The translations under genes and the position numbers were made by a program. The notes below the pieces were generated by a model. That model made no database searches, was not told the DNA's origin, and saw nothing but the letters and a program-made list of their open reading frames with translations. Shown piece after piece: positions 31,196 through 41,588 of a DNA stretch of 43,373 nucleotides. Source of the stretch: Candidatus Polarisedimenticolaceae bacterium (GTDB taxonomy: Bacteria > Pseudomonadota > Gammaproteobacteria > Chromatiales > Chromatiaceae); assembly GCA_021648685.1 (NCBI GenBank), contig JAKISI010000028.1, forward strand, positions 1-43,373, in the 5' to 3' direction. Position 1 is the stretch's first letter; each line of letters starts with the position of its first letter.

Positions 31196-31228
31196 TTTGG
31201 CATATAGATAGAACGTGGATGCATTGAA

Positions 31229-32056
31229 ATGGCTATTGTAAAGACAAATCCAACATCACCAGGACGCCGGTTTGTGGTCAAGGTTGTCACCCCGGATCTA
31301 CACAAGGGTGCGCCACATGAGCCGCTGTTGGCTCAAAAGAGCAAAACAGGTGGCCGAAACAACAAAGGGCGCATCACGACTCGTCATCGTGGCGGCGGGC
31401 ACAAACAGCGTTACCGCATTATTGATTTCAAACGCAATAAGGCCGGAATCGAGGGGAGCGTCGAGCGGATTGAGTATGATCCTAACCGATCTGCCCATAT
31501 TGCATTAATTTGCTATGCGGATGGCGAAAGAACGTATATCATTGCGCCCCGCGGTATTGTGGCAGGTGACAAGATCCAGGCTGGAGAGGATGCTCCAATA
31601 GCTGTTGGCAACTGCCTGCCACTGCGCAATATGCCGCTGGGTAGCACCGTTCACTGTATTGAGCTAAAGCCTGGCAAGGGTGCGCAAATTGCACGCAGCG
31701 CAGGTACCTCGGCTCAGCTGGTTGCCCGTGAAGGAAAACATGCAACACTACGCCTGCGTTCGGGCGAGATGCGCAAGGTGCCTGTCGAGTGCCGCGCTGT
31801 CATCGGCGAAGTCAGTAACTCTGAGCACAGCCTGCGTTCATTAGGTAAGGCGGGCGCTTCGCGTTGGCGCGGTGTGCGCCCAACGGTGAGAGGTGTCGCC
31901 ATGAACCCGGTCGATCACCCGCACGGTGGTGGTGAAGGTCGCACTTCAGGTGGACGTCATCCGGTAAGTCCATGGGGCATGCCGACCAAAGGGTATAAAA
32001 CCCGAACTAATAAACGTACGGATCACATGATTGTGCGCCGTCGTAACCACAAATAA
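31229..32056 (+). CDS. rplB: Ribosomal protein uL2
   Basis: Highly conserved large-subunit protein needed for subunit association and peptidyl transfer. It is 275 residues long. The [15 protein letters not shown] motif near residue 225 contains the conserved histidine close to the catalytic centre. Confidence 0.98.
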   Translation: MAIVKTNPTSPGRRFVVKVVTPDLHKGAPHEPLLAQKSKTGGRNNKGRITTRHRGGGHKQRYRIIDFKRNKAGIEGSVERIEYDPNRSAHIALICYADGERTYIIAPRGIVAGDKIQAGEDAPIAVGNCLPLRNMPLGSTVHCIELKPGKGAQIARSAGTSAQLVAREGKHATLRLRSGEMRKVPVECRAVIGEVSNSEHSLRSLGKAGASRWRGVRPTVRGVAMNPVDHPHGGGEGRTSGGRHPVSPWGMPTKGYKTRTNKRTDHMIVRRRNHK

Positions 32057-32076
32057 TCAGGCGAGGTAAGATTAAG

Positions 32077-32349
32077 GTGCCACGTTCAATAAGGAAAGGC
32101 CCATTTGTCGATCACCACTTGTGGAAGAAGGTCGAGGATGCAGTTGCCAGTAACAACAAACGTCCGATCAAAACCTGGTCGCGCCGCTCAATGGTGCTGC
32201 CAGAGATGGTCGGCCTGACTATTGCGATATACAACGGTCGTCAGCATGTGCCGGTGTTGATCAGCGAAAACATGGTCGGGCATAAGCTGGGCGAATTCTC
32301 CATGACTCGCACCTTCCGTGGCCATGCTGCGGATAAGAAATCGAGATAA
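32077..32349 (+). CDS. rpsS: Ribosomal protein uS19
   Basis: A small-subunit head protein forming bridges to the large subunit and contacting A-site tRNA. It is 90 residues from a GTG start ([11 protein letters not shown] follows). GAGGTAAG upstream can serve as ribosome-binding site. Length is one or two residues shorter than in E. coli. Confidence 0.97.
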   Translation: MPRSIRKGPFVDHHLWKKVEDAVASNNKRPIKTWSRRSMVLPEMVGLTIAIYNGRQHVPVLISENMVGHKLGEFSMTRTFRGHAADKKSR

Positions 32350-32363
32350 TAGAGGTTTTACCC

Positions 32364-32696
32364 ATGCAAGCAGTAGCTAAATTAAGACACGCCAGGCTCT
32401 CGGCGCAAAAAGGGCGCCTGGTGGCTGATCAGATACGCGGCCTTCCGGTAGAGAAGGCGCTCGAAGTGCTGACCTTCAGTAACAAAAAGGCGGCCGAGCT
32501 GATCAAAAAAATACTGAACTCTGCGATCGCAAATGCAGAGAACAATGAGGGAGCTGATATTGACGAATTGCGAGTCTCTGCAATCTGCGTTGATGAGGGG
32601 CCTACAATGAAACGAATTCGGGCGCGTGCCAAAGGGCGTGCTGCGCGGATCTTAAAGCGGACCAGTCACATCACTGTGACTGTAGCCGACGAATAA
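32364..32696 (+). CDS. rplV: Ribosomal protein uL22
   Basis: A 110-residue protein whose long hairpin ([15 protein letters not shown]) reaches into the exit tunnel near the macrolide site. It follows rpsS after 14 bases. Confidence 0.98.
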   Translation: MQAVAKLRHARLSAQKGRLVADQIRGLPVEKALEVLTFSNKKAAELIKKILNSAIANAENNEGADIDELRVSAICVDEGPTMKRIRARAKGRAARILKRTSHITVTVADE

Positions 32697-32715
32697 GCGG
32701 GCAAGAGAGGCCAAA

Positions 32716-33423
32716 ATGGGTCAAAAAGTACATCCAATAGGTATTCGACTGGGCATCGTCAAGGACTGGACGTCCACATGGTACGCAAGTTCCAAAGACT
32801 ACGCTGATATGCTGAATACAGATCTCGAAGTGAGAGATTATCTGAGAAAGAAGCTCTCTCAGGCATCCGTGAGTCGCATACAGATAGATCGTCCGGCTAA
32901 TAATGCTCACATTACCATTCATACCGCCCGCCCCGGCTTGGTGATTGGTAAGAAAGGCGAAGACATTGATGCCCTGCGCAGCGAAGTCTCAAAGCGGATG
33001 AATATCCCTGTGCACATCAGCATCGAAGAGATTCGCAAACCTGAGCTGGATGCGCAGTTGGTTGCGGAAGGGATTGCCCAGCAGCTGGAGCGCCGCATCA
33101 TGTTTCGTCGCGCCATGAAACGCGCTGTTCAAAACAGCATGCGCCTCGGAGCGCAAGGCATTCGGGTAAATGTCGGTGGGCGCCTTAATGGTGCAGAGAT
33201 TGCACGCAGCGAGTGGTACCGTGAAGGCCGCGTTCCACTGCATACCCTGCGTGCCGATATTGATTACGGCTTTGCTGAAGCCAACACGACCTATGGCGTA
33301 CTTGGCGTAAAGGTGTGGATATTCAAAGGTGAGATTTATGCCGATGCGCTGAATCAGGAGCCTGCGCCTGTGAAGGAGAAGAGATCCGCATCAAGGGCAA
33401 AGCCAGCAGGAAAGAGGGCGTAA
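32716..33423 (+). CDS. rpsC: Ribosomal protein uS3
   Basis: Part of the mRNA entry site and its helicase activity. It is 235 residues with a KH domain ([15 protein letters not shown]) and a basic C-terminal tail. The ATG has GAGAGG upstream. rplP starts three bases after its stop. Confidence 0.98.
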   Translation: MGQKVHPIGIRLGIVKDWTSTWYASSKDYADMLNTDLEVRDYLRKKLSQASVSRIQIDRPANNAHITIHTARPGLVIGKKGEDIDALRSEVSKRMNIPVHISIEEIRKPELDAQLVAEGIAQQLERRIMFRRAMKRAVQNSMRLGAQGIRVNVGGRLNGAEIARSEWYREGRVPLHTLRADIDYGFAEANTTYGVLGVKVWIFKGEIYADALNQEPAPVKEKRSASRAKPAGKRA

Positions 33424-33426
33424 CCC

Positions 33427-33840
33427 ATGTTGCAACCAAAACGTACAAAATTCCGTAAGCAGCACAAAGGCCGCAACCGCGGTCTTGCCAATCGCGGCAG
33501 CAGCGTCAGCTTTGGCGAGTTTGGGCTGAAAGCCACCGGCCGAGGCCGGATCACTGCCCGCCAGATCGAGGCGGCTCGCCGCACGATTACACGCCATGTA
33601 AAGCGTGGTGGCAAGTTGTGGATTCGCATCTTTCCCGACAAGCCGATCAGCAAAAAACCGCTGGAGGTTCGGATGGGTAAAGGCAAGGGCAACGTAGAGT
33701 ATTGGGTTGCCCAGGTTCAGCCGGGTCGCATGCTGTACGAGATTGAAGGCATTTCAGAGGAGATGGCGCGTGAAGCGTTCAGGCTGGCTGCAGCAAAACT
33801 GCCTATTAGTACAACCTTTGCAAAGCGGATGGTGATGTAA
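33427..33840 (+). CDS. rplP: Ribosomal protein uL16
   Basis: A late-assembly protein near the A site and 5S rRNA. It is 137 residues beginning [17 protein letters not shown], followed by the [13 protein letters not shown] motif. Its TAA is directly followed by the rpmC ATG with no spacer. Confidence 0.98.
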   Translation: MLQPKRTKFRKQHKGRNRGLANRGSSVSFGEFGLKATGRGRITARQIEAARRTITRHVKRGGKLWIRIFPDKPISKKPLEVRMGKGKGNVEYWVAQVQPGRMLYEIEGISEEMAREAFRLAAAKLPISTTFAKRMVM

Positions 33841-34041
33841 ATGAGTGCAACAGAATTACGCGGGAAGACACCTGCGGAACTTGAAGAGGCACTGTTGGAG
33901 TTGCGTAAAGAGCAGTTTTCGTTGCGCATGCTTCGAGGCACAGGACAGTTGACGCGCCCATCAGAGATGCGTCGGGTTCGTAAAGAGATCGCACGGGTCA
34001 AGACCGTTATGACTGAGCAGAAGACAGGTGATGCATCATGA
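33841..34041 (+). CDS. rpmC: Ribosomal protein uL29
   Basis: A small two-helix protein (66 residues) beside L23 at the tunnel exit. It has the [18 protein letters not shown] and [12 protein letters not shown] segments of the family. It overlaps rpsQ by four bases (ATGA). Confidence 0.97.
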   Translation: MSATELRGKTPAELEEALLELRKEQFSLRMLRGTGQLTRPSEMRRVRKEIARVKTVMTEQKTGDAS

Positions 34042-34298
34042 GTGAGCAACAGGTAATCAACAGGACGCTCACTGGACGTGTTGTAAGTGACAAGATGGAT
34101 AAAACCATTACAGTCCTTATCGAGAGACAGGTGAAGCACCCGCTGTATGGCAAATTCATCAAGCGCTCGACCAAGGTGCATGCACACGACGAGTCTAACG
34201 AGTGCAATGCAGGCGATACAGTAGTGGTTGAGCAGTGCAGGCCGCTCTCTAAATCCAAGACATGGCGCTTGGTTAAGGTTGTCGAAAAAGCCAGCTAA
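34038..34298 (+). CDS. rpsQ: Ribosomal protein uS17
   Basis: A primary 16S rRNA-binding OB-fold protein of 86 residues, containing [18 protein letters not shown] and [14 protein letters not shown] 50-base spacer to rplN follows, the position where the spc operon begins in E. coli. Confidence 0.98.
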   Translation: MSEQQVINRTLTGRVVSDKMDKTITVLIERQVKHPLYGKFIKRSTKVHAHDESNECNAGDTVVVEQCRPLSKSKTWRLVKVVEKAS

Positions 34299-34348
34299 GT
34301 CGCTGCGCATTTTATTAATATTTTTATAGCTGTAGTTGGGATAAACCA

Positions 34349-34717
34349 ATGATCCAGATGCAGAGTAATATGACGGTTGCTGATAACAGCGGCGCTAAGC
34401 GCGTGCAGTGCATAAAGGTACTGGGCGGTTCGCACAGGCGTTATGCAGGTATTGGTGACATCGTTAAAGTGAGTGTTAAGGATGCCATACCGCGAGGCAA
34501 GGTCAAAAAGGGCGAGATCTATAACGCGGTTGTTGTGCGCACAAAAAAAGGCGTTCGCCGCTCCGATGGATCACTGATCCGTTTTGATGGCAATGCTGCG
34601 GTTCTGTTGAACGCCCAGCTACAGCCTATCGGTACCCGCATCTTTGGGCCGGTTACTCGTGAGCTGCGTAGCGAGCGCTTCATGAAGATTATTTCACTCG
34701 CCCCCGAAGTCTTGTGA
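34349..34717 (+). CDS. rplN: Ribosomal protein uL14
   Basis: A subunit-interface protein of 122 residues, [19 protein letters not shown] at the start and [11 protein letters not shown] near the end. RsfS binds this protein in silenced ribosomes in other bacteria. It is first of the spc group; I see no strong promoter in the short spacer before it. Confidence 0.98.
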   Translation: MIQMQSNMTVADNSGAKRVQCIKVLGGSHRRYAGIGDIVKVSVKDAIPRGKVKKGEIYNAVVVRTKKGVRRSDGSLIRFDGNAAVLLNAQLQPIGTRIFGPVTRELRSERFMKIISLAPEVL

Positions 34718-34727
34718 GGTATTGATC

Positions 34728-35051
34728 ATGGCGATGCGAAAAATCAAGAAAGGCGATCAGGTTATCGTCTTGGCAGGAAAAGACCAGGGAAAGAGGGGCA
34801 CCGTAGTGCGCGTAACGAATGATGACCGAATTGTTGTAGAGAACATCAATATGGTCAAGCGCCACACCAAAGCGAACCCAAACAAGGGTGTGACAGGAGG
34901 CATTCTCGATAAAGAGATGCCGTTGCATATTTCAAATGTCGCGCTGTTTAATCCGGTAACAGAGAAGGGTGATCGCGTCGGTTTTAAAGTCCTGGAGGAT
35001 GGCCGCAAGGTGCGTTTTTTCAAGTCAAATGGCGAAGTTGTAGATACTTAA
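34728..35051 (+). CDS. rplX: Ribosomal protein uL24
   Basis: An assembly-initiator protein with a KOW motif ([19 protein letters not shown]). The ATG at 34728 has GAGG eight bases upstream and gives 107 residues. An in-frame TTG at 34722 and an ATG at 34734 are less likely starts. The gene begins 10 bases after the rplN stop. Confidence 0.96.
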   Translation: MAMRKIKKGDQVIVLAGKDQGKRGTVVRVTNDDRIVVENINMVKRHTKANPNKGVTGGILDKEMPLHISNVALFNPVTEKGDRVGFKVLEDGRKVRFFKSNGEVVDT

Positions 35052-35064
35052 GGCGGATAGGGCA

Positions 35065-35604
35065 ATGTCAAGACTAGAGCAGGTCTATCGTGAGACGATC
35101 GTACCGCAGCTGCAGGAAAAATTCGCTTTTAAAAGCGTCATGCAGGTGCCAAAGATCACCAAAGTCACGCTCAATATGGGTGTTGGTGGAGCGATTGGCG
35201 ATAAAAAGGTAATGGAGCATGCGCTCTCTGATATGCAGATGATCGCAGGCCAAAAACCGATCGTGTGTAAAGCGCGTAAATCGGTGGCGGGTTTCAAGGT
35301 GCGCGAAGAGTGGCCAATTGGCTGCAAGGTAACCCTGCGCAGTGACCGTATGTACGAGTTTCTGGATAGACTGATCAACATCGCTATCCCCCGCATCCGT
35401 GATTTTCGTGGCCTCAATCCAAAATCGTTTGATGGTAGGGGTAACTACAGCATGGGAGTGACTGAGCAGATCATATTCCCAGAGATCGATTATGATAAAA
35501 TCGATACATTGCGTGGCCTGGATATTACGATTACCACTGATGCAAAGAGCGATGAAGAGGGAAAGGCTTTGCTTCAGGCCTTTAAATTTCCGTTCAAGAG
35601 TTGA
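35065..35604 (+). CDS. rplE: Ribosomal protein uL5
   Basis: Binds 5S rRNA and forms a bridge to the small-subunit head. It is 179 residues with the [14 protein letters not shown] and [19 protein letters not shown] motifs. Confidence 0.98.
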   Translation: MSRLEQVYRETIVPQLQEKFAFKSVMQVPKITKVTLNMGVGGAIGDKKVMEHALSDMQMIAGQKPIVCKARKSVAGFKVREEWPIGCKVTLRSDRMYEFLDRLINIAIPRIRDFRGLNPKSFDGRGNYSMGVTEQIIFPEIDYDKIDTLRGLDITITTDAKSDEEGKALLQAFKFPFKS

Positions 35605-35613
35605 GTAAAGCAG

Positions 35614-35919
35614 ATGGCTAAGAACAGTATGATTGCACGTGACGTAAAACGCGTACGCATTGCAAAAAAGTATGCCGCTAAGCGCACAGCACTACGGGCT
35701 ACCATCAAGGATGTGAATGCAACACCGGAAGAGAAAGAGGTGGCCGTTGTGCAGCTTCAGAAGCTTCCACGTGATGCAAGCCCTTGCCGCCAACGCAACC
35801 GTTGCAGGGTCACTGGGCGTCCTCACGGTTTTTACCGTAAGTTTGGGCTTTCGCGTAACAAGCTGCGTGAAGCAGCGATGCGCGGTGATGTACCCGGTCT
35901 GGTCAAAGCCAGCTGGTAA
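35614..35919 (+). CDS. rpsN: Ribosomal protein uS14, zinc-independent form
   Basis: A small-subunit head protein of 101 residues. It is the long form without the two Cys-X2-Cys pairs of the zinc-binding version; the C-terminus carries [20 protein letters not shown]. The ATG follows the rplE stop after nine bases. Confidence 0.97.
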   Translation: MAKNSMIARDVKRVRIAKKYAAKRTALRATIKDVNATPEEKEVAVVQLQKLPRDASPCRQRNRCRVTGRPHGFYRKFGLSRNKLREAAMRGDVPGLVKASW

Positions 35920-35988
35920 AACGAATTCTTTTTTAATATCTGTGGGTATCGTGCCAGCCTTGGCAGACTGACCCGGAGGAGTAACCAA

Positions 35989-36384
35989 ATGAGTATGTCG
36001 GATCCAATTGCAGATATGCTGACACGCATTCGTAATGGGCTGGCTGTGGGGAAAACCGCAGTTTCCATGCCCGGTACCAAAGTTAAATCTGCTATCGCAA
36101 CCGTGTTGAAAGATGAGGGTTACATCTCCGGTTTTTCTGTGACGGATGAAGATGGAAAGCCTGCGCTTAATGTGGAGCTAAAATATTTTCAGGGCAAACC
36201 GGTCATGGAGATGATCAAGCGTGTAAGCCGACCGGGTTTGCGGATCTACAAAGGCCGTGATGAGCTTCCAAAGGTTCGAGGCGGCATTGGCATTGCCATC
36301 ATTTCTACTTCCAAAGGTGTCATGACCGATCGTGCAGCGCGTGCTGCGGGCCATGGCGGTGAAGTTGTTGCGTACATTGCGTAA
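35989..36384 (+). CDS. rpsH: Ribosomal protein uS8
   Basis: A central-domain 16S rRNA-binding protein of 131 residues, beginning [17 protein letters not shown]. In E. coli S8 represses the spc operon at the rplE region. GGAGGAG precedes the ATG. The C-terminal [13 protein letters not shown] motif is conserved. Confidence 0.98.
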   Translation: MSMSDPIADMLTRIRNGLAVGKTAVSMPGTKVKSAIATVLKDEGYISGFSVTDEDGKPALNVELKYFQGKPVMEMIKRVSRPGLRIYKGRDELPKVRGGIGIAIISTSKGVMTDRAARAAGHGGEVVAYIA

Positions 36385-36395
36385 GAGTGTGAGAA

Positions 36396-36932
36396 ATGTC
36401 TAGAGTAGCCAAAACCCCGATTACCGTGCCTGCTGGTGTAGAGGCCAAGATTAGCGGCCAGGATATTTCCGTCAAAGGAAGCAAAGGCACGCTGCAACTT
36501 AAAATTCACGATACGATCAGTGTGAGCCAGACGGATGGTGTCTTGTCGATCGCCCCCACTGACCAGGCCAACAAAAAAGCCTGGGCGATGGCCGGCACCA
36601 CGCGTGCCCTGATCAATAATATGGTCACCGGTGTCAGCATAGGATTTCAGCGCAAACTTCAGCTTGTTGGTGTGGGCTATCGTGCCCAGGCAAAGGGTAA
36701 GGCGCTCAATCTTTCGCTGGGATTCTCGCACCCGGTTGGTTATTCGGTTCCTGAGGGTATCACTATAGAGACCCCGGCTCCGACTGAGGTGGTGATTTCT
36801 GGGTGCTGCAAACAGCGAGTCGGACAAGTGGCGGCTGAGATACGTGCATTCCGCCCACCTGAGCCCTACAAAGGTAAAGGCGTTCGATATTCCGATGAGG
36901 TCGTGGTCCGTAAAGAGGCCAAGAAGAAATAA
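36396..36932 (+). CDS. rplF: Ribosomal protein uL6
   Basis: A protein near the factor-binding site, 178 residues with two similar domains. The [14 protein letters not shown] motif near the C-terminus is typical. It begins 11 bases after rpsH. Confidence 0.98.
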   Translation: MSRVAKTPITVPAGVEAKISGQDISVKGSKGTLQLKIHDTISVSQTDGVLSIAPTDQANKKAWAMAGTTRALINNMVTGVSIGFQRKLQLVGVGYRAQAKGKALNLSLGFSHPVGYSVPEGITIETPAPTEVVISGCCKQRVGQVAAEIRAFRPPEPYKGKGVRYSDEVVVRKEAKKK

Positions 36933-36944
36933 GGTGTTATGACG

Positions 36945-37301
36945 ATGGACAAAAAGAGATCCCGAATTCGCCGTGCACGCCGTGCACGTGCCAAGATCAA
37001 AGAGCTGGGAGTGCACCGTTTGAGTATACACCGTACCCCACAGCACATGTATGCACAGGTGATTGCGCCCTGTGGATCTAAAATCGTTGCCAGTGCATCG
37101 ACCGTTGATAAGGCCGTGAAAGCTGAACTTGGCGGTGGTACCAGCAACAGCTCTGCTGCCGCAGCTGTGGGTAAGGTTGTTGCTGAGCGTGCGAAAGCAG
37201 CAGGTATCGAAATGGTCGCTTTTGATCGTTCCGGTTTTAAATATCATGGACGGGTGAAGTCATTAGCCGACGCTGCCCGTGAAAACGGTCTTCAGTTCTA
37301 G
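36945..37301 (+). CDS. rplR: Ribosomal protein uL18
   Basis: A 5S rRNA-binding protein. Starting at the ATG at 36945 gives 118 residues ([15 protein letters not shown]), the family length. An ATG at 36939 in the same frame is also possible and is closer to AAGG. The [20 protein letters not shown] motif ends the protein. Confidence 0.96.
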   Translation: MDKKRSRIRRARRARAKIKELGVHRLSIHRTPQHMYAQVIAPCGSKIVASASTVDKAVKAELGGGTSNSSAAAAVGKVVAERAKAAGIEMVAFDRSGFKYHGRVKSLADAARENGLQF

Positions 37302-37312
37302 GGGTTACTAGC

Positions 37313-37819
37313 ATGGCGAATTACAATGCAAATCAAGACGGCGATGAACTCATAGAAAAGCTGATTAATGTTAATCGCGTGGCCAAGGTTGTGAAGGGTG
37401 GCCGCCAGTTTGGTTTCTCTGCACTGACGGTGGTAGGCGATGGCGAAGGCCGGGTAGGATTCGGGCAGGGCAAGGCGCGCGAGGTACCTATTGCAATCCA
37501 AAAAGCGATGGAGAATGCGCGCAAAAACATGGTGGATGTAAAACTTGCAAAAACCACGCTGCAATACCCGATCATGTCACGGCATGGTGCGGCCAAGGTC
37601 TATATGCAACCCGCATCAGAGGGCACAGGGATTATTGCCGGTGGTGCGATGCGTGCTGTATTTGAAGTGGTTGGTGTGCAGAACGTGCTGGCGAAGTGTG
37701 TCGGATCAAACAATCCAGTCAATGTTGTCAGGGCAACCATCAGAGGGCTCTCTGAGATGACCGATGCGGAGAGTGTTGCTGCAAAACGCGGCAAGACAGT
37801 AGAAGAGATTTTGGGGTAA
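37313..37819 (+). CDS. rpsE: Ribosomal protein uS5
   Basis: Contributes to the mRNA entry channel and translational accuracy. It is 168 residues with the [19 protein letters not shown] motif in the RNA-binding N-terminal domain, and [16 protein letters not shown]. rpmD follows after three bases. Confidence 0.98.
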   Translation: MANYNANQDGDELIEKLINVNRVAKVVKGGRQFGFSALTVVGDGEGRVGFGQGKAREVPIAIQKAMENARKNMVDVKLAKTTLQYPIMSRHGAAKVYMQPASEGTGIIAGGAMRAVFEVVGVQNVLAKCVGSNNPVNVVRATIRGLSEMTDAESVAAKRGKTVEEILG

Positions 37820-37822
37820 GGC

Positions 37823-38017
37823 ATGGCTACCAAAGAGAAAGCAATGATGCGGGTCACCCTGCTTCGCAGCATGAATGGCAGACTGAAGAGCCATCAGGCA
37901 TGCGTGCGTGGGCTGGGTCTGCGAAGAATACATCAGACCGTTGAGGTTGAGGATACCCCTTCGACCCGCGGTATGGTTAATCAGGTTTCCTACATGGTCA
38001 GGGTTGAGGGGGCATAA
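37823..38017 (+). CDS. rpmD: Ribosomal protein uL30
   Basis: A small large-subunit protein of 64 residues, with [18 protein letters not shown] and [20 protein letters not shown]. The last base of its stop is the first base of the rplO start codon (TAATG). Confidence 0.97.
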   Translation: MATKEKAMMRVTLLRSMNGRLKSHQACVRGLGLRRIHQTVEVEDTPSTRGMVNQVSYMVRVEGA

Positions 38018-38451
38018 TGCGTTTAAATACACTGAAGCCTGCCGCTGGCAGCAAACGACCCAGAAAACGCGTTGGCCGTGGTATCGGCAGCGGGTTGGGC
38101 AAGACCTGCGGGCGTGGACACAAAGGTCAGAAATCCCGCTCAGGCGGTATGCCTAAAATCGGTTTCGAAGGCGGTCAGATGCCTTTGCAACGCCGCCTGC
38201 CTAAAGTCGGTTTTGTATCACGCAAGGCAAAGTATGCGGCTGAGGTTCGCCTTAATGAACTGCAGTCCATCGGGGTCGATGTGATTGATCTTGCCGCGCT
38301 TCAGGCGGCCGATATTTTAGGTGATTCAATCAAGCGTGCAAAGGTCATCCTCTCAGGAAAAATTGAGAAGGCCGTGACCGTGCGTGGATTGGGTGTAACT
38401 AATGGAGCTCGCGCCGCTATAGAGGCGGCGGGTGGAAAGATCGAGGACTAA
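38017..38451 (+). CDS. rplO: Ribosomal protein uL15
   Basis: A 144-residue protein with a long basic extension entering 23S rRNA ([19 protein letters not shown]). The stop codon is directly followed by the secY ATG, so ribosomal protein and translocon synthesis are probably linked, as in most bacteria. Confidence 0.98.
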   Translation: MRLNTLKPAAGSKRPRKRVGRGIGSGLGKTCGRGHKGQKSRSGGMPKIGFEGGQMPLQRRLPKVGFVSRKAKYAAEVRLNELQSIGVDVIDLAALQAADILGDSIKRAKVILSGKIEKAVTVRGLGVTNGARAAIEAAGGKIED

Positions 38452-39795
38452 ATGGCCGGTTTAGGATCATCTGCTGCCGGGTCGGGGCGACTGACAGAGC
38501 TGCGCCAGCGCATATTTTTTGTGCTGGGCGCGCTACTGGTGTTTCGTATCGGAACCTTTATCCCGGTACCTGGCGTAGACCCAACGGCGCTTGCTGCGCT
38601 GTTTGATCAGCAGCAAGGGACTATCCTGGACATGTTTAACATGTTCTCAGGTGGTGCCTTGTCCCGTGCCAGTCTTTTTGCGCTGGGCATCATGCCCTAT
38701 ATCTCTGCATCCATCATCATGCAGCTGATGACCTCTGTTGTGCCCAAGCTGGAGCAGCTGAAAAAAGAGGGTGAGGCGGGTCGGCGCAAGATCACGCAGT
38801 ACACGCGATATGGCACCGTACTGCTGGCCAGCTTTCAGGCGGTAGGTATTGCCATGTCGCTACAGTCACAAACCGCAAATGGCATGCAGGTGGTGATTAA
38901 CCCTGGCTCTGGTTTTATACTTACGGCGGCGGTTTCACTGGTTACCGGCACTATGTTTTTGATGTGGCTGGGTGAGCAGATAACTGAGCGTGGCATTGGT
39001 AATGGTATTTCGCTGATCATCTTTGCCGGTATCGTTGCCGGACTTCCCTCTGCGGTTGGCGGAACACTAGAGCTTGCGCGCACAGGAGAGTTGAATGCAA
39101 TCATAATTCTTACCCTCTTTCTGTTAGCTGTTGCAGTGACCGCTTTTGTTGTCTTTGTTGAGCGAGGGCAGCGCAGGATCACCGTTAACTATGCGAAACG
39201 CCAGCAGGGGAGAAAGATGATCGCCGGGCAGACCAGCCATCTGCCGTTGAAGCTGAACATGGCCGGCGTTATCCCGCCAATCTTTGCCTCAAGCATCATT
39301 CTGTTCCCCGCCACCCTTGGGCAGTGGATTGGGACGAGTGAAGATATGCGTTGGGTACAGGATATTGTTGCCAAACTCTCTCCTGGCGAGCCGATCTATG
39401 TTATATCGTATGCGGTTGCGATTATATTTTTCTGCTTTTTTTATACGGCGCTGACCTTTAACTCAAAGGATACGGCAGATAACCTGAAGAAATCAGGTGC
39501 CTTTATTCCAGGGATACGCCCTGGTGCGCAGACAGCAAAATATATAGACGGCGTTATGTCTCGCTTGACACTGGTTGGTGCACTCTATATTACAGCGGTC
39601 TGCCTGCTGCCCGAGTTTTTGATTGTTGCCTGGAATGTCCCCTTCTATTTTGGTGGCACGTCACTGCTGATTATCGTGGTTGTTGTTATGGATTTTATGG
39701 CGCAGGTGCAGGCGCATCTTATGTCTCATCAGTACGAAGGCCTGATGAAAAAAGCAAATTTAAAAGGCCGTGGCGGCAGCGGAATGCTGCGCTGA
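38452..39795 (+). CDS. secY: Preprotein translocase subunit SecY
   Basis: The channel-forming subunit of SecYEG in the inner membrane. It is 447 residues with ten expected transmembrane helices. The first helix region ([12 protein letters not shown]), the plug region after it, and the cytoplasmic loop with AKRQQGRKM that contacts SecA and the ribosome are all visible. Its usual place in the spc group is kept. Confidence 0.98.
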   Translation: MAGLGSSAAGSGRLTELRQRIFFVLGALLVFRIGTFIPVPGVDPTALAALFDQQQGTILDMFNMFSGGALSRASLFALGIMPYISASIIMQLMTSVVPKLEQLKKEGEAGRRKITQYTRYGTVLLASFQAVGIAMSLQSQTANGMQVVINPGSGFILTAAVSLVTGTMFLMWLGEQITERGIGNGISLIIFAGIVAGLPSAVGGTLELARTGELNAIIILTLFLLAVAVTAFVVFVERGQRRITVNYAKRQQGRKMIAGQTSHLPLKLNMAGVIPPIFASSIILFPATLGQWIGTSEDMRWVQDIVAKLSPGEPIYVISYAVAIIFFCFFYTALTFNSKDTADNLKKSGAFIPGIRPGAQTAKYIDGVMSRLTLVGALYITAVCLLPEFLIVAWNVPFYFGGTSLLIIVVVVMDFMAQVQAHLMSHQYEGLMKKANLKGRGGSGMLR

Positions 39796-39825
39796 GGCTG
39801 TAACCAAAATATTGGAGACTAAGCC

Positions 39826-39939
39826 ATGAAAGTAAGGGCCTCTGTAAAGAAAATATGCCGGAATTGCAAAATCGTTCGCCGCAAAGGTGTGGTGCGTGTT
39901 ATTTGTAAAGATGGTCGACATAAACAGAGACAGGGCTGA
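39826..39939 (+). CDS. rpmJ: Ribosomal protein bL36, zinc-binding form
   Basis: A 37-residue protein starting [14 protein letters not shown]. Cysteines 11, 14 and 27 and histidine 32 form the CX2C-X12-C-X4-H zinc site, so this is the C+ form. A GGAG sequence lies before the ATG. It sits between secY and rpsM, the normal place for this gene. Confidence 0.95.
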   Translation: MKVRASVKKICRNCKIVRRKGVVRVICKDGRHKQRQG

Positions 39940-39961
39940 TCGTTTGCCCTGCTGGGCTTTC

Positions 39962-39981
39962 GCAGGTTGTTGCCAACCTGC
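39962..39981 (+). terminator. Hairpin after rpmJ
   Basis: A perfect 8-bp stem GCAGGTTG/CAACCTGC with a four-base loop lies 22 bases after the rpmJ stop. There is no T-run, so it may be an mRNA-stabilising or processing structure rather than a terminator. The next gene begins after a further 160 bases. Confidence 0.4.
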
Positions 39982-40065
39982 ACGAGCCATAATTTATAGC
40001 GAAAGAGTTATCCGATTGCGCCTCATTTATTCAGCAATTCTCAGACCAATGGCTGCTGGGATGGC

Positions 40066-40094
40066 TTGAAATGACTGTGTTAAAGAGATAGAAT
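40066..40094 (+). promoter_or_regulatory. Sigma70-type promoter of the alpha operon
   Basis: TTGAAA (40066-40071) and TAGAAT (40089-40094) are separated by 17 bases. A start near 40101 leaves a leader of only about 40 bases, with a small TTCAC/GTGAA hairpin (40102-40115) before the rpsM Shine-Dalgarno CAGGAGA. This is shorter than the E. coli leader that S4 binds. Confidence 0.78.
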
Positions 40095-40141
40095 TCCGCT
40101 CTTCACAAAAGTGAAATTACCAGCTTCAGGAGATATACCAG

Positions 40142-40498
40142 ATGGCGCGTATTGCAGGCGTTAACATACCGGATCGTAAGCATGCTGTGATTGCATTGAC
40201 ATCGATCTATGGCATCGGGCGTTCAGCCGCTGCGGAGATCTGTGTTGCAACAGGTGTTGCTCCCGATGCAAAGATACAGGCACTCACTGAAGGCCAGGTA
40301 GACGCGCTGCGCAGTGAAGTCGCCAAATATCAGGTAGAGGGCGATCTGCGTCGAGAGGTATCGATGAACATAAAGCGCCTTATGGATCTGGGCTGCTATC
40401 GTGGTATTCGCCACCGTCGCGGTCTTCCGTTGCGTGGGCAGCAAACTCAGACGAATGCGCGCACACGTAAAGGGCCGCGTCGTCCTATCCGCAAATAA
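40142..40498 (+). CDS. rpsM: Ribosomal protein uS13
   Basis: A small-subunit head protein contacting the P-site tRNA and the large subunit. It is 118 residues, [14 protein letters not shown] at the start and a basic tail [12 protein letters not shown] at the end. It is the first gene of the alpha operon and has its own promoter upstream. Confidence 0.98.
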   Translation: MARIAGVNIPDRKHAVIALTSIYGIGRSAAAEICVATGVAPDAKIQALTEGQVDALRSEVAKYQVEGDLRREVSMNIKRLMDLGCYRGIRHRRGLPLRGQQTQTNARTRKGPRRPIRK

Positions 40499-40545
40499 TC
40501 TGTTGCCGGATTTCCGGTAATTCCGTAGCAAGGAACTGAAACCCA

Positions 40546-40929
40546 ATGGCAAAAGATAGCAGCCGCAAGAAGGTAAAGAAGAGCATCACCGATGGTGTTG
40601 CTCACATTCATGCCTCTTTCAATAACACCATTATTACCATTACAGACCGCCAGGGTAATGCGCTGGCATGGGCGACCGCAGGTGGGTCTGGATTTCGTGG
40701 CTCACGTAAGAGCACACCATTTGCTGCGCAGGTCGCTGCTGACCGTGCAGGTAATATGGTTAAAGAATTTGGTGTAAAAAACCTCGATGTAAGTGTGAAT
40801 GGGCCGGGCCCGGGTCGTGAATCTGCTGTCCGCGCACTCAATAATGCAGGGTTTAAAATCACCAGCATTACAGATGTGACGCCGATCCCACACAATGGCT
40901 GTCGTCCGCCTAAAAAGCGCCGCGTCTGA
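40546..40929 (+). CDS. rpsK: Ribosomal protein uS11
   Basis: A platform protein near the E site, 127 residues with [20 protein letters not shown] and the conserved C-terminus [18 protein letters not shown]. Confidence 0.98.
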   Translation: MAKDSSRKKVKKSITDGVAHIHASFNNTIITITDRQGNALAWATAGGSGFRGSRKSTPFAAQVAADRAGNMVKEFGVKNLDVSVNGPGPGRESAVRALNNAGFKITSITDVTPIPHNGCRPPKKRRV

Positions 40930-40945
40930 TTTCGGAGTATCAAAA

Positions 40946-41566
40946 ATGGCAAGGTATATTGGTCCAAAATGTAAACTGAGTCGACGCGAAGGCACCGATC
41001 TCTTTCTCAAGAGCCGCTCCCGCTCTCTTGATTCCAAATGCAACATGGAAAAAGTTCCGGGGCAGCAGACAGAGCGACGTCGTCGCGTCTCAGATTACGG
41101 CCTTCAGCTGCGTGAAAAGCAGAAGATGCGCCGCCTGTATGGTGTTATGGAAAAGCAGTTCCGTAACTACTACAAAAAAGCGGCTCAGATCAAAGGCGCC
41201 ACAGGTGAAAACCTCTTGCAGCTTCTGGAAAAGCGCCTGGATAATGTGGTCTATCGTATGGGGTTTGGCAGTACCCGTGCTGAAGCGCGCCAGTTGATCA
41301 GCCACAAGGCAATTGAGGTCAATGGCAAGGTGATCAATATCGCCTCTTATCAGGTCAGTGAGAATGATGAGATTGCAGTCAGAGAGAAGAGCCGCAAGCA
41401 GATCAGAATTCAAAGCGCTTTGGCGATCGCTGAACAGTATGGCTTTGCCGATTGGGTTGAAGTTGATGCCAAAGCGATGAAGGGCATTTTAAAGCGAGTG
41501 CCTGACCGTTCAGAATTGCCAGCAGAAATCACAGAACAGCTGGTTGTTGAGCTGTATTCAAAGTAA
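40946..41566 (+). CDS. rpsD: Ribosomal protein uS4
   Basis: A primary 16S rRNA-binding protein and, in E. coli, the repressor of the alpha operon. The ATG at 40946 (GGAG upstream) gives 206 residues beginning [16 protein letters not shown]. The S4 RNA-binding domain ([20 protein letters not shown]) is intact. Confidence 0.98.
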   Translation: MARYIGPKCKLSRREGTDLFLKSRSRSLDSKCNMEKVPGQQTERRRRVSDYGLQLREKQKMRRLYGVMEKQFRNYYKKAAQIKGATGENLLQLLEKRLDNVVYRMGFGSTRAEARQLISHKAIEVNGKVINIASYQVSENDEIAVREKSRKQIRIQSALAIAEQYGFADWVEVDAKAMKGILKRVPDRSELPAEITEQLVVELYSK

Positions 41567-41588
41567 GGACGTTTCTAGAGGATCATCC

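Noticed and set aside
36246-37247. 333-codon open frame antisense to rpsH-rplF-rplR
   Set aside because: It lies fully opposite three well-conserved ribosomal protein genes, has no recognisable domain, and its composition is that of a shadow frame.
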